From Marinimicrococcus flavescens (GTDB lineage: Bacteria > Pseudomonadota > Alphaproteobacteria > Geminicoccales > Geminicoccaceae), in the NCBI GenBank assembly GCA_029211145.1, contig JARGEQ010000127.1, positions 1 through 40,159 of the forward strand: 40,159 nucleotides of DNA, given 5' to 3'. The position numbers and the translations under genes are program-made. Shown here in pieces: positions 1 through 7,972 of the stretch. The notes beneath the pieces were generated by a model. That model did no database searches, had not been told where the DNA came from, and saw only the letters and a program-made list of their open reading frames with translations. Each line of letters opens with the position of its first letter. Position 1 is the stretch's first letter.

Positions 1-47
1 TGGCGGCCGTCGCGGCCTTCTGGATCTGATTGAGTCCAGACCCTAAC

Positions 48-401
48 TCAGCTTCCGGCGAAGCAGGTGGTGGAGGTCCCGTCGGCGAACAACATGGCCT
101 CCCCGCCCTTGCTCCAGAACTCGGCCGCGCCATCGGCATAGCGGCTGCCCGAGGCGGCCGGCTGGATCGGCAGCTCGTGGCGCACGCCGTCGACCGTGAC
201 GGTAGCGCGCTGGCCGCCGGGGTCGAATTCCGTCTGCACCACGCGGCCGTCCTCGCACGTCCAGGCTTCCGTGGCACCGGCTGCAGAGGCCTCGGCCCTG
301 CTCGCGGCAGCCGGCGGCGCGTCGCTGCCCCCGCCGCAGGCGGCGAGCGCGAGGGTCGCCAGGAGGGCGGAGCCCAGGCGGGCGAGGGTGCCGTCTCTCA
401 T
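48..401 (-). CDS. MliC/PliC-like lipoprotein, putative inhibitor of C-type lysozyme
   Basis: 117 aa. The N-terminus is a lipoprotein signal: MRDG, a hydrophobic stretch, then the lipobox ALAAC with Cys22 as the lipidated residue, followed by GGGSDAPP. The mature part has the small MliC pattern: WTCEDGR near its start, then SRYADG, EFWSKGGEAML and a C-terminal Cys that could pair with the first. MliC proteins sit on the periplasmic face of the outer membrane and block host or competitor C-type lysozyme. I chose the ATG at 401 because AGGGG lies just upstream and the signal peptide begins cleanly there; an in-frame ATG at 416 has a poorer ribosome site. It is divergent from the malate synthase gene. 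Function is by motif resemblance only. Confidence 0.8.
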   Translation of the reverse strand: MRDGTLARLGSALLATLALAACGGGSDAPPAAASRAEASAAGATEAWTCEDGRVVQTEFDPGGQRATVTVDGVRHELPIQPAASGSRYADGAAEFWSKGGEAMLFADGTSTTCFAGS

Positions 402-585
402 CCTTGTCCCCTTCATTTGCGGGCCGATGGCCCTTTCAAAGATCCTCGGGCGACCTACACATTCTCCCGGCGCGCTGCAATGAGCCACCCGGCACGCGTC
501 GGCCGGGAAATTGGCCTTGCGGACCGCGGGCTGCTATGTCCGCATCCGGTCTGTGCCCGGAGGGCACCAACAAGAAGGGGACACC

Positions 586-2196
586 ATGGCTTTTCCGACT
601 GTTCCGGGGCTGGAGATAAAGGGGGCGGCCGTAGCCGGCTTCGAGGCGATCCTGAGCGCGGAGGCGCTGGCGTTCGTCGTCGATCTCGAGCGCCGCTTCC
701 GCGACGAGCGCAAGCGACTCCTGGCAGCCCGTGAGGAGCGGCAAAAGCGCATCGATGCCGGCGAGCTGCCGGGCTTCCTGCCGGAGACCTCGGCCATCCG
801 CAACGGCGAGTGGAAGGTGGCGCCGATCCCCGCCGACCTCCAGAACCGCCGCGTCGAGATCACCGGCCCGGTCGACCGCAAGATGGTCATCAACGCGCTG
901 AACTCGGGCGCGTCGTGCTACATGGCCGACTTCGAGGATTCGACCACGCCGCTCTGGACCAACCAGGTGCAGGGCCAGATCAATCTCCGGGATGCTATCG
1001 CCCGCAAGGTCGACTTCACCGAACCTTCGAGCGGCAAGAGCTACAAGCTGGCCGAGAAGCCCGCGACGCTGCTGGTGCGCCCGCGCGGCTGGCACCTCTC
1101 GGAAAAGCACATGCTGGTCGACGGCGAGCCCATGAGCGGCGGCCTGTTCGACTTCGGCCTCTACTTCTTCCACAATGTCAGGGAACTCACGAGCCGGGGC
1201 TCGGGGCCCTATTTCTACCTGCCCAAGATGGAGAGCCATCTCGAGGCGCGGTTGTGGAACAACGTCTTCCTGCACGCGCAGCAGGCGCTCGGCGTGCCGG
1301 TGGGCACCATCAAGGCCACCGTGCTCATCGAGACCATCCTCGCCACCTTCGAGCTCGACGAGATCATCTACGAGCTGCGCGAGCACATGGCGGGGCTCAA
1401 CTGCGGCCGCTGGGACTATATCTTCAGCTACATCAAGCGGTTCAGGAATCACCCGGACCGCATGCTGCCGGACCGCGCCGAGGTCACCATGACGGTGCCG
1501 TTCATGCGCGCCTACAGCCGGCTGGTGATCAAGACCTGCCACCGCCGCGGCTGCTTCGCCATGGGCGGCATGGCGGCGCAGATTCCCATCAAGGCGGATC
1601 CGCATAAGAACGAGGAGGCCATGGCCAAGGTTCGCGCCGACAAGGAGCGCGAGGCCAATGACGGCCATGACGGCACCTGGGTCGCGCATCCGGGGCTGGT
1701 GCCGATCGCCAAGGAGATCTTCGACCGGGTGATGCCCGAGCCGAACCAGGTGGAAAGCGGCAAGCAGGCCGACCTGACGGTGTCGGCAGAGGAGCTCATC
1801 GCCGCGCCCAAGGGCTCGATCACCGAGGCCGGTCTGCGGATGAACTGCAACGTGGGCATCGGCTATACCGAGGCCTGGCTGCGCGGGATCGGCTGCGTGC
1901 CGCTCCACAACCTCATGGAGGACGCCGCCACTGCCGAGATCAGCCGCGCCCAGGTCTGGCAGTGGCGCCGCCACAAGGCGAAGCTCGACGACGGCCGCAC
2001 GGTCGACACGGCGCTGATCCGCAAGACGGTGGAGCAGGAGCTGGAGACGATCGCCAAGGAGGTCGGCGACAACCGCTGGAAAGGCGGCCGCTGGAACGAC
2101 GCGGCCAAGCTCTTCCTCGAGCTGGTCGAGCGCGACGACTTCGTCGAGTTCCTGACCCTGCCGGCCTACGAGCGGGTGGTCGCCGAGGGCGGGTGA
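586..2196 (+). CDS. aceB: Malate synthase A
   Basis: 536 aa, the usual length of the A-type enzyme. It condenses glyoxylate with acetyl-CoA to malate in the glyoxylate shunt, in the cytoplasm. The family signature REHMAGLNCGRWDYIF is at residues 265-280, the active-site segment VRPRGWHL at 164-171, and the MEDAATAEISR segment that carries the catalytic Asp in the E. coli enzyme starts at 444 (Asp446 here). The ATG at 586 follows AGAAGGGG with good spacing; the longer open frame upstream has no family similarity. No isocitrate lyase gene is in the window. A strong stem-loop follows the stop codon, so it is probably transcribed alone. Confidence 0.96.
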   Translation: MAFPTVPGLEIKGAAVAGFEAILSAEALAFVVDLERRFRDERKRLLAAREERQKRIDAGELPGFLPETSAIRNGEWKVAPIPADLQNRRVEITGPVDRKMVINALNSGASCYMADFEDSTTPLWTNQVQGQINLRDAIARKVDFTEPSSGKSYKLAEKPATLLVRPRGWHLSEKHMLVDGEPMSGGLFDFGLYFFHNVRELTSRGSGPYFYLPKMESHLEARLWNNVFLHAQQALGVPVGTIKATVLIETILATFELDEIIYELREHMAGLNCGRWDYIFSYIKRFRNHPDRMLPDRAEVTMTVPFMRAYSRLVIKTCHRRGCFAMGGMAAQIPIKADPHKNEEAMAKVRADKEREANDGHDGTWVAHPGLVPIAKEIFDRVMPEPNQVESGKQADLTVSAEELIAAPKGSITEAGLRMNCNVGIGYTEAWLRGIGCVPLHNLMEDAATAEISRAQVWQWRRHKAKLDDGRTVDTALIRKTVEQELETIAKEVGDNRWKGGRWNDAAKLFLELVERDDFVEFLTLPAYERVVAEGG

Positions 2197-2206
2197 GGTC
2201 AGGACA

Positions 2207-2232
2207 GGGCGCCGCCGGCAAAGGCGGCGCCC
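2207..2232 (+). terminator. Stem-loop after malate synthase
   Basis: GGGCGCCGCC and GGCGGCGCCC form a perfect 10-bp stem around a 6-nt loop, 10 nt after the malate synthase stop. There is no T-tract, so this is either an atypical intrinsic terminator or a 3'-end stabilising hairpin. The structure is plain; the role is inferred. Confidence 0.6.
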
Positions 2233-2254
2233 GCTGCCCCGGGGCTTGTCTGCC

Positions 2255-2273
2255 GATTAGCGGCTAGCTAATC
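2255..2273 (+). promoter_or_regulatory. Inverted repeat before the RelE/XRE module (candidate operator)
   Basis: GATTAGC and GCTAATC are perfect 7-bp arms separated by 5 nt, ending 7 nt before the toxin start. Toxin-antitoxin operons commonly autoregulate through such palindromes bound by the antitoxin, so this is the natural operator candidate for the XRE protein at 2535-2894. Confidence 0.5.
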
Positions 2274-2280
2274 TGACGTA

Positions 2281-2538
2281 GTGTATGCTATCGTCTTGAA
2301 CCGGCATGCCGCGCGTGCCTTGCGGCGAATGGAGCGGCGGCAGGCGGAGGCCGTTCGCATACGCTTGGCGGAACTGGCTCGCGATCCTCGCGGGTCCGGC
2401 CTGGATGTGAAGAAGCTTGTGGGGCGTGCGGGATATCGTCTTCGCGTAGGCGATTGGCGGGTGCTCTACGAGATCGACGATGTCGTACGGATCATCGCCA
2501 TCGAAGACATCGTGCAGCGGGGAAGGGCTTATCGATGA
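2281..2538 (+). CDS. RelE/ParE-superfamily toxin
   Basis: 85 aa with a GTG start. The sequence has the RelE/ParE layout: an N-terminal strand (YAIVLNRHAARAL), a helical pair rich in Arg, and the C-terminal sheet GYRLRVGDWRVLYEID followed by IIAIEDIVQRGRAYR. RelE members cleave mRNA on the ribosome and ParE members poison gyrase; I cannot assign which activity this one has. Its stop codon overlaps the antitoxin start (ATGA at 2535-2538), so the pair is translationally coupled, in toxin-first order. No convincing Shine-Dalgarno site precedes the GTG. The alternative ATG at 2285 is out of frame. Confidence 0.9.
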   Translation: MYAIVLNRHAARALRRMERRQAEAVRIRLAELARDPRGSGLDVKKLVGRAGYRLRVGDWRVLYEIDDVVRIIAIEDIVQRGRAYR

Positions 2539-2894
2539 GCGTGCAGTTCATCGTCGAGGATGACCGTCGGCGCTTCGCTGTATTGCCTATCGACGAGTAC
2601 GAGGAACTCGTGGAAGCCCGCCGGATGCTCGAGGACATCCAGGCCTGGGACGCTGCGAAGGCACGCAACGAGGACCACATCCCGATCGAGCTCGTCGATC
2701 GCATGCTGGCCGGGGAGAGCCCGGTGCGGGTCTTCCGCGAGCACCGCGGAATTTCCCAGCAGGGGCTGGCGGAGGCCGCAGCTATTTCCGCTGCTTATCT
2801 GTGCCAGATCGAGCAGGGCCGGCGGCAGCCCTCCGTCGAGGTGCTCAAGAAGCTCGCTGCGGCATTGCGCGTGGACGTTGACGACATCGCCTGA
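2535..2894 (+). CDS. XRE-family antitoxin of the RelE/ParE pair
   Basis: 119 aa. Residues 1-60 resemble the N-terminal part of Phd/YefM-like antitoxins (FAVLPIDEYEELVEARRML). Residues about 65-119 are an XRE/Cro helix-turn-helix (FREHRGISQQGLAEAA, then AYLCQIEQGRRQPS and LKKLAAALRVDVDDIA). This should neutralise the upstream toxin and repress the operon. The start ATG overlaps the toxin stop by 3 nt. The long open frame reaching upstream to 2454 lies inside the toxin gene in another frame and is not used. Confidence 0.9.
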   Translation: MSVQFIVEDDRRRFAVLPIDEYEELVEARRMLEDIQAWDAAKARNEDHIPIELVDRMLAGESPVRVFREHRGISQQGLAEAAAISAAYLCQIEQGRRQPSVEVLKKLAAALRVDVDDIA

Positions 2895-3060
2895 TTGGCA
2901 GCCCCTGCGCCTGTCGGCAGCCGGCTATCCTGGGGCGTCGTTTCATTGGCAGCGCAATCGCGTCATGGTCGTTGGCGCTCTGCGATGCAACGGCCCCGCC
3001 GTAGGATGCTGACCACGATCTGCTGCAATCGGTCCATGCCGGAGCGGCGGCTGCGAAGGG

Positions 3061-3249
3061 TTACGCGGGATCCGGTATCTGAAGGTCGCGGCAGATCTTG
3101 CGGGCCAGGAGATCGTTGATCTCCGCGTGGCGCGGGACGGTCGAGGCTCTGCCGTTGTGCGGGTTGACGAAGATGATGTGGCGGCCGCCTTCCCGCAGGA
3201 TGTGACAGCCGTGGAGCTCGAGATGACGGACGAGTTGCCGCCGCTTCAC
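3061..3249 (-). CDS. hicA: HicA-family mRNA interferase toxin
   Basis: 62 aa. It matches the HicA double-stranded-RNA-binding-like fold: MKRRQLVRHLELHGCHILRE, then GGRHIIFVNPH containing the conserved catalytic His, and TVPRHAEINDLLARKICRDL. HicA cleaves mRNA until bound by HicB. It overlaps the end of hicB by 4 nt (ATGA), so it is the second gene of the operon. The antitoxin-first order is the less common arrangement for this family. Confidence 0.9.
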   Translation of the reverse strand: MKRRQLVRHLELHGCHILREGGRHIIFVNPHNGRASTVPRHAEINDLLARKICRDLQIPDPA

Positions 3250-3470
3250 GCCGCATTCACGATGATGGTCTCGCGGAGGACATCATCGTCAGCGAACTCG
3301 GTGCGGGAGAGTTTGCGGTTGGCTGCAAGGATCTCAGAGGCGGCCTCACGCACGCTCTCGCGCGCCTCCGCGAGGGTGGGTTCCTGTACATTCACGCCGG
3401 GGAGCTCCTCAATCCAGCCGATCACCCCCTCCGGCACCTCGCGAAAGACCGCCGTCAACGTCAGCTGCAT
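3246..3470 (-). CDS. hicB: HicB-family antitoxin
   Basis: 74 aa. It shows the partial RNase H-like HicB fold: LTAVFREVPEGVIGWIEELPGVNVQEPTLAEARESVREA. No added DNA-binding domain is visible, so this is a short HicB. The ATG at 3470 has GGAGGAAAG upstream with good spacing. It is co-transcribed and overlaps with hicA. The pair lies about 170 bp from the RelE/XRE module, so two toxin-antitoxin systems sit side by side, facing each other. Confidence 0.88.
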   Translation of the reverse strand: MQLTLTAVFREVPEGVIGWIEELPGVNVQEPTLAEARESVREAASEILAANRKLSRTEFADDDVLRETIIVNAA

Positions 3471-3538
3471 GGCTTTCCTCCGGCCGCTCGTATCCTAATG
3501 CACTCCCAACCGGCTGGCGAGGGAGGGCAGGCGCGCGG

Positions 3539-3570
3539 TGCGGAGGAGATCGCGCAGGATCTCCTCCGCA
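3539..3570 (-). terminator. 13-bp perfect hairpin downstream of hyuB
   Basis: TGCGGAGGAGATC and GATCTCCTCCGCA form a perfect 13-bp stem around a 6-nt loop. It begins 25 nt beyond the hyuB stop and lies before the hicB start. There is no clear T-tract on the minus strand. A terminator insulating hyuAB from hicBA is the likely role. Confidence 0.6.
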
Positions 3571-3595
3571 TTCCTGGCAGATCCTGCGGGCCGGC

Positions 3596-5209
3596 TCAGC
3601 CCGCCGAGAGCCCGTTCTCGGCGTCGCTCGCGGCCAGGGCCGGGTCGCGCTCGGCGGGATCGCCGTAGCCGCCGCCGCCGGGCGTCAGGACGGTGAGGCG
3701 CTCGCCGCCCTCGACGATCTGGAAGCCCTTGCCGCGCAGGGTGCGGCCCGAGCTCGTGGTGAGCGCGCCGGCCGCACCGTTCTTGCCGCCCAGCACGCCG
3801 CGCGGCGGGAACTGGATGCGGTCCATGGCGGCCAGCAGCTCGAAGGGCAGGCCCTCGCCGTGCTCGACCTCGATGGCCTGGCCGTGGCCGCCGCGGAAGC
3901 GCCCGGCACCGCCGCTGCCCTCGCGATACTCCTTGCGCCAGAACACCAGCGGCGTCTGCGCCTCGACGATCTCCACCGGCGTGCCCTTCACGCCCGAGGG
4001 ATAGGCGGTGGCCGAGAGGCCGTCCCGGCTGGGCCGGGCGCCGGTGCCGCCGTTGCTGGTCATGGTGAAGGCGAAGCCGTACTGGCCGTTATTGCCGCGC
4101 CCGCTCGGGCCGCGGAAGGTCATGTTCCAAAGGCAGCTCGTGCCCTCGGCCGGGCAGCGCTCGGGGATCGCCTGGCGCAGGCAGCCGAACACCACGTCGG
4201 GCAGCATCTGGCCGATGACGTGGCGCGAGGAGACGGCCGCCGGATAGGGGGCGTTGAGCAGCGCTCCCTCCGGTGCGGTCACCTCGAACACGCCCAGCGA
4301 GCCCGCATTGTTGGGCACGCCCGGGGCGATGGCGCACATCAGCCCGAAGCAGCTATAGGCGGTGGTGTAGGAGAGCGGCACGTTGATGCCGCGCCGGACC
4401 ATGGGCGAGGTGCCGTCGAAGTCGACGGTCACCCCGTCCTCGCCGATGGTGGTCCTGGCCACCAGCTCCAGCGGCTCGTCGTAGCCGTCGATGGTCATGG
4501 CGTAGTCGAAGCTGCCCTTGGGCAGCTTGGCGAGCTCCGCCAGCACCGCCTTGCGCGACTGGCCCAAGATGTGCTCGGCCAGCTCGTCCAGGTTCGCCAG
4601 GCCGAACTCGCCCATCATCGCCGAGAGGCGCCGCGCTCCCACGTCGTTGCAGCCGACCAGCGAGTAGATGTCGCCCTCGACCTCCACCGGCAGGCGGGTG
4701 TTGGCCTTGCAGATGGCGACGATGTCCCGGTTCACCCGGCCCTGGTCGACGATCTTGAGGAAGGGCAGGTAGATGCCCTCCATGTGAACGTCGGTGCCGT
4801 CCGGGCCGAAGCCGATCCCGCCGATGTCGGTGAGGTGCGAGGTGCAGGAGAACAGCCCCACCAGCTCGCCATTGTGGAAGGCGGGGGTGGTCACCACGAA
4901 GTCGTTGAGGTGGCCCGTCCCCTTCCACGGGTCGTTGGTGATGTAGGCGTCGCCCTCCTTCATGGTCTCGAGCGGGAAGGCCTCGATGAAGTACTTCACG
5001 CTCTCGGCCATGGAGTTGACATGGCCGGGCGTGCCGGTGACCGCCTGGGCCAGCATGCGGCCGTGCCGGTCGAACACGCCGGCCGAGAGGTCACCGCACT
5101 CGCGCACGATGGGGCTGAAGGCGGTGCGCAGCAGGGCCTGGGCCTGCTCCTCGACCACGGCCACCAGCCGGTTCCACATGATCTGCAGGTCGATGGGCGA
5201 GAGGCTCAT
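3596..5209 (-). CDS. hyuB: Hydantoinase B / oxoprolinase-family protein (HyuB)
   Basis: 537 aa, full length for the B subunit. HyuB partners with HyuA in ATP-dependent opening of hydantoin, oxoproline or related rings. Family hallmarks: LQIMWNRLVAVVEEQAQALLRTAFSPIVRECGDLS at the N-terminus, then DAYITNDPW, HLNDFVVTTPAF, HLTDIGG, and the C-terminal GRFRGGHGQAIEVEH and GGGGYGDPAERDP. The ATG at 5209 is 4 nt after the hyuA stop, and the protein begins MSLSPIDLQ as is typical. The substrate cannot be read from the sequence; N-methylhydantoin, 5-oxoproline and acetophenone-carboxylase-like roles all occur in this family. Confidence 0.93.
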   Translation of the reverse strand: MSLSPIDLQIMWNRLVAVVEEQAQALLRTAFSPIVRECGDLSAGVFDRHGRMLAQAVTGTPGHVNSMAESVKYFIEAFPLETMKEGDAYITNDPWKGTGHLNDFVVTTPAFHNGELVGLFSCTSHLTDIGGIGFGPDGTDVHMEGIYLPFLKIVDQGRVNRDIVAICKANTRLPVEVEGDIYSLVGCNDVGARRLSAMMGEFGLANLDELAEHILGQSRKAVLAELAKLPKGSFDYAMTIDGYDEPLELVARTTIGEDGVTVDFDGTSPMVRRGINVPLSYTTAYSCFGLMCAIAPGVPNNAGSLGVFEVTAPEGALLNAPYPAAVSSRHVIGQMLPDVVFGCLRQAIPERCPAEGTSCLWNMTFRGPSGRGNNGQYGFAFTMTSNGGTGARPSRDGLSATAYPSGVKGTPVEIVEAQTPLVFWRKEYREGSGGAGRFRGGHGQAIEVEHGEGLPFELLAAMDRIQFPPRGVLGGKNGAAGALTTSSGRTLRGKGFQIVEGGERLTVLTPGGGGYGDPAERDPALAASDAENGLSAG

Positions 5210-5213
5210 GATC

Positions 5214-7298
5214 TCAGTCCTTCCGCTCGAGCACGAGATGACCGGCACCGTCGATGCGCGCATCGAAGCTGGCGGTCACGAAGGTGGTGGTGGTCTGCTC
5301 CTCGATCAGGCAGGGCCCGGCCACGGCGGTGCCGGGGGGCATCGCCTCGCGGGCGAAGACCGGCAGCTCGACGAAGGCGCGCGCGCCCGGCTCGAAGACC
5401 TCGCGGCGCAGGCGCGGGGCGCCGGCCTCGCGGCGTGCAGCCTCGGGTGCGGCCGCAGGGGCGGGCACGCTGGTCGCCAGGGTAAGCGCCCAGGTCAGGG
5501 TCTCCACCTCGGCATCGGGGATGACCCGGCCGAAGAGGGCGCGATAGGCCTCCTCGAAGGCCGCGCGCAGGGTGGCGCCGTCGGCAGGCTCGAGCTCGCG
5601 CGCGGGAATCGCCACGGCGACCTCGTGGCCCTGGCCCACATAGCGCATGTAGATCAGCCGCTTCTGCTCGAGCCGGGCGTCCCTGGCGCCCTCGCGGACA
5701 ACCTCGAGGGCCTCCGCGTGCATCTCGTCGAGCAGCGCGTTGGCGCGCGCCGCGTCGAAGCTGCCCAGCGTCAGGTGGAGCGAGCGCACCACCTCGTAGC
5801 CCACCGGCGAGGCCAGGAAGCCCACCGCCGAGCCGACGCCGGCATTGCACGGCACCACCAGGCGGCGGATGCCCAGCTTCTCGGCGAGGCGGGCGGCGTG
5901 CAGCGGAGCCGCACCGCCGAAGGCCACCATGGCGTAGTCGGCGACATTGACGCCGCTTTCCACCGCGTGGACGCGGGCGGCGTTGGCCATGTTCTCGTCG
6001 ATGATCTCGGAGATGCCGAAGGCGGCGGTGGTCTCGTCCATGCCCAAAGGCTCGCCCACCGAGCGGCCCACGGCGGCGCGCGAGGCCGCCACGTCGAGGG
6101 TCATCTGGCCGCCGGCGAAGCCTTCGGGCGTCAGCCGGCCGAGCACCACGTCGGCGTCGGTCACGGCGGCATCCTCACCGCCGCGCCCGTAGCAGGCGGG
6201 GCCCGGCTCGGAGCCGGCGCTGTCGGGGCCGACGGTGATGCGGCCCAGCGCGTCGACCCGGCCGATCGAGCCGCCGCCCGCGCCGATCTCGACCATCTCG
6301 ATCACCGGGATGCGGACGGGAAAGCCCGATCCCTTCATGAAGCGGGCCTGGCGGTCCACCTCGAAGGTCCGCGCGGTCTGCGGCTTGCGGTCCTGGATCA
6401 GGCAGATCTTGGCGGTGGTGCCGCCCATGTCGAAGCTCAAGAGCCGGTCCTCGCCCAGCTCGGCGGCGATCTGCGAGGCCAGCATGGCGCCACCGGCAGG
6501 GCCGCTTTCCACCAGACGGATCGGGAAGCGCCGCGCCGTGCCCACCGTGGTGAGGCCGCCGCCCGAGGTCATGAGGTAGAGCGGTGCGGTCATGCCGCGG
6601 GCCTTGAGAGCCTCCTCGAGACGGCCCAGATAGCCATCCATCAAAGGCTGCACATAGGCGTTGGCGACGGTGGTCGAGGTTCGCTCGTACTCGCGGATCT
6701 CCGGGCAGACCTCGCTCGAGATGGCGATCGCCACGCCGGGCAGGGCTGCCTCCAGGATCTCGCGCGCCCGCCGCTCGTGCTCGCCCGCCGCATAGGCATG
6801 GATGAAGGCGATGGCGACGCTCTGGACCCCCGACTCCCGCAGCTTCGGCACCAGCGCCGCCACCGCGTCCTCGTCGAGCGCCAGCAGCACCTCGCCGGCC
6901 GCCGAGACGCGCTCGGGCACGGTGAAGCGCAGGGCACGCGGCACGAGATGCTTCGGCTTCTCGATGAAGATGTCGTACTGGTCGAAGCGGCCCTCGTCGG
7001 CGATGTCGAGGACATCGCGGAAGCCCTCGGTGGTCACCAGCGCGGTCTTCGCACCCTTGCGCTCGATGATCGCATTGGTGGCCAGCGTCGTACCATGGAC
7101 GAACAGGTCGACGGCGCTGGCCTCGAGGCCCGCCTCCTGGAGCAGGATGTCGAGGCCGTTGACGACTGCCTGCTCCGGCGCGCGCGGCGTGGTCAGCACC
7201 TTGCGCGTGCGGACGTCGGTGCCGGTGTCGAGCACCAGATCGGTGAAGGTTCCGCCGATGTCGACGGCGACGCGAACGCGACTGGACATGATCTTCAA
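5214..7298 (-). CDS. hyuA: Hydantoinase A / oxoprolinase-family protein (HyuA)
   Basis: 694 aa. This is the ATP-binding subunit of the HyuAB pair, with an actin-like ATPase fold. The N-terminal phosphate loop is VAVDIGGTFTDLVLD, followed by VHGTTLATNAIIERKGAKTALVTTEGFRD. The central region has SFDMGGTTAKICLI and GAGGGSIGRVD. The frame opens with TTG at 7298, which has AGGAG 5 nt upstream; an ATG three codons later (7289) would lie 14 nt from that site, so the TTG is the better-supported start. hyuB follows after 4 nt. No permease or regulator is adjacent, so the substrate is unknown. Confidence 0.93.
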   Translation of the reverse strand: MKIMSSRVRVAVDIGGTFTDLVLDTGTDVRTRKVLTTPRAPEQAVVNGLDILLQEAGLEASAVDLFVHGTTLATNAIIERKGAKTALVTTEGFRDVLDIADEGRFDQYDIFIEKPKHLVPRALRFTVPERVSAAGEVLLALDEDAVAALVPKLRESGVQSVAIAFIHAYAAGEHERRAREILEAALPGVAIAISSEVCPEIREYERTSTTVANAYVQPLMDGYLGRLEEALKARGMTAPLYLMTSGGGLTTVGTARRFPIRLVESGPAGGAMLASQIAAELGEDRLLSFDMGGTTAKICLIQDRKPQTARTFEVDRQARFMKGSGFPVRIPVIEMVEIGAGGGSIGRVDALGRITVGPDSAGSEPGPACYGRGGEDAAVTDADVVLGRLTPEGFAGGQMTLDVAASRAAVGRSVGEPLGMDETTAAFGISEIIDENMANAARVHAVESGVNVADYAMVAFGGAAPLHAARLAEKLGIRRLVVPCNAGVGSAVGFLASPVGYEVVRSLHLTLGSFDAARANALLDEMHAEALEVVREGARDARLEQKRLIYMRYVGQGHEVAVAIPARELEPADGATLRAAFEEAYRALFGRVIPDAEVETLTWALTLATSVPAPAAAPEAARREAGAPRLRREVFEPGARAFVELPVFAREAMPPGTAVAGPCLIEEQTTTTFVTASFDARIDGAGHLVLERKD

Positions 7299-7399
7299 TG
7301 GGACTCCTGTCGACGGGGGGGCCTTGGCGGTTCCGCAAGGCGCGTCATGTTCAGCACAGGCACCCCCGGACTGCCAACAGTTGCATGATGGAGATGGTC

Positions 7400-7972
7400 A
7401 TGCGTCGAGCCGTTTTCGCCCTTGCTTTTGCCGCCGCGGCGCTGCCGGCGGCAGTCGCCCAGGCAGCGGCGGCCGGCTGGCGGCCCGATCCGGCGGCAAG
7501 CTCGCTGTCCTTCGAGGCCCGCCAGGGGACGAGCCGGCTCACCGGCGGTTTCGAGCGGTTCGAGGCGAGCATCGAGTTCGACCCGGCACGGCCGGAGGCG
7601 GCGGCGATCGAGGTCACGGTCGACGTCACCAGCCTGCGGCTGGGCGATCCCTCGCGGCGCGGCGAGGTGCTCTCGCAGGCCGGGCTCGATGCCGGCGCGT
7701 TCGCCCGGGCGACCTACGAGACGGTTTCCGTGACGCCGCTGGGCGACGACCGCTACGCCATCGAGGCGCGCCTCACCTTGCGCGGGGTCACGCAGCCGGT
7801 CAGCCACGACGCGGTGATCCGCGTGAGCGGCGATGAAGCGCGTGCCGAGGGGCTGGTGCCGGTCGACCGCAACGCCTTCGGCGTGGGCCAGGGGCCGTTC
7901 GCCAGCGAGGAGGTGATGGCCGCCGAGGTGCTGGTGCGCTTCGCAATCGCCGCCCGGCGAGCGGGCGAATGA
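7400..7972 (+). CDS. YceI-family periplasmic lipid/isoprenoid-binding protein (copy 1)
   Basis: 190 aa with a Sec signal peptide (MRRAVFALAFAAAALPAAVAQA) and then the YceI lipocalin-like barrel: WRPDPAASSLSFEARQG, FERFEASIEFDP, VTVDVTSLRLGD and ARLTLRGVTQPVSHD. YceI proteins hold a long isoprenoid such as a polyprenyl or quinone-like molecule in the periplasm. The ATG at 7400 has GGAG 6 nt upstream; earlier in-frame ATGs lack such a site. Its last codons overlap the cytochrome b561 gene (ATGA), the same pairing as E. coli yceI-yceJ. It heads the possible redox-cofactor cluster. Confidence 0.9.
   Translation: MRRAVFALAFAAAALPAAVAQAAAAGWRPDPAASSLSFEARQGTSRLTGGFERFEASIEFDPARPEAAAIEVTVDVTSLRLGDPSRRGEVLSQAGLDAGAFARATYETVSVTPLGDDRYAIEARLTLRGVTQPVSHDAVIRVSGDEARAEGLVPVDRNAFGVGQGPFASEEVMAAEVLVRFAIAARRAGE

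Noticed and set aside
4962..7388. 808-codon open frame on the plus strand, and a similar long one at 3860-5485
   Set aside because: Antisense to hyuA and hyuB; composition is the low-complexity Ala/Arg/Gly/His mixture expected for antisense frames in GC-rich genes, while the opposite strand encodes clear family motifs.
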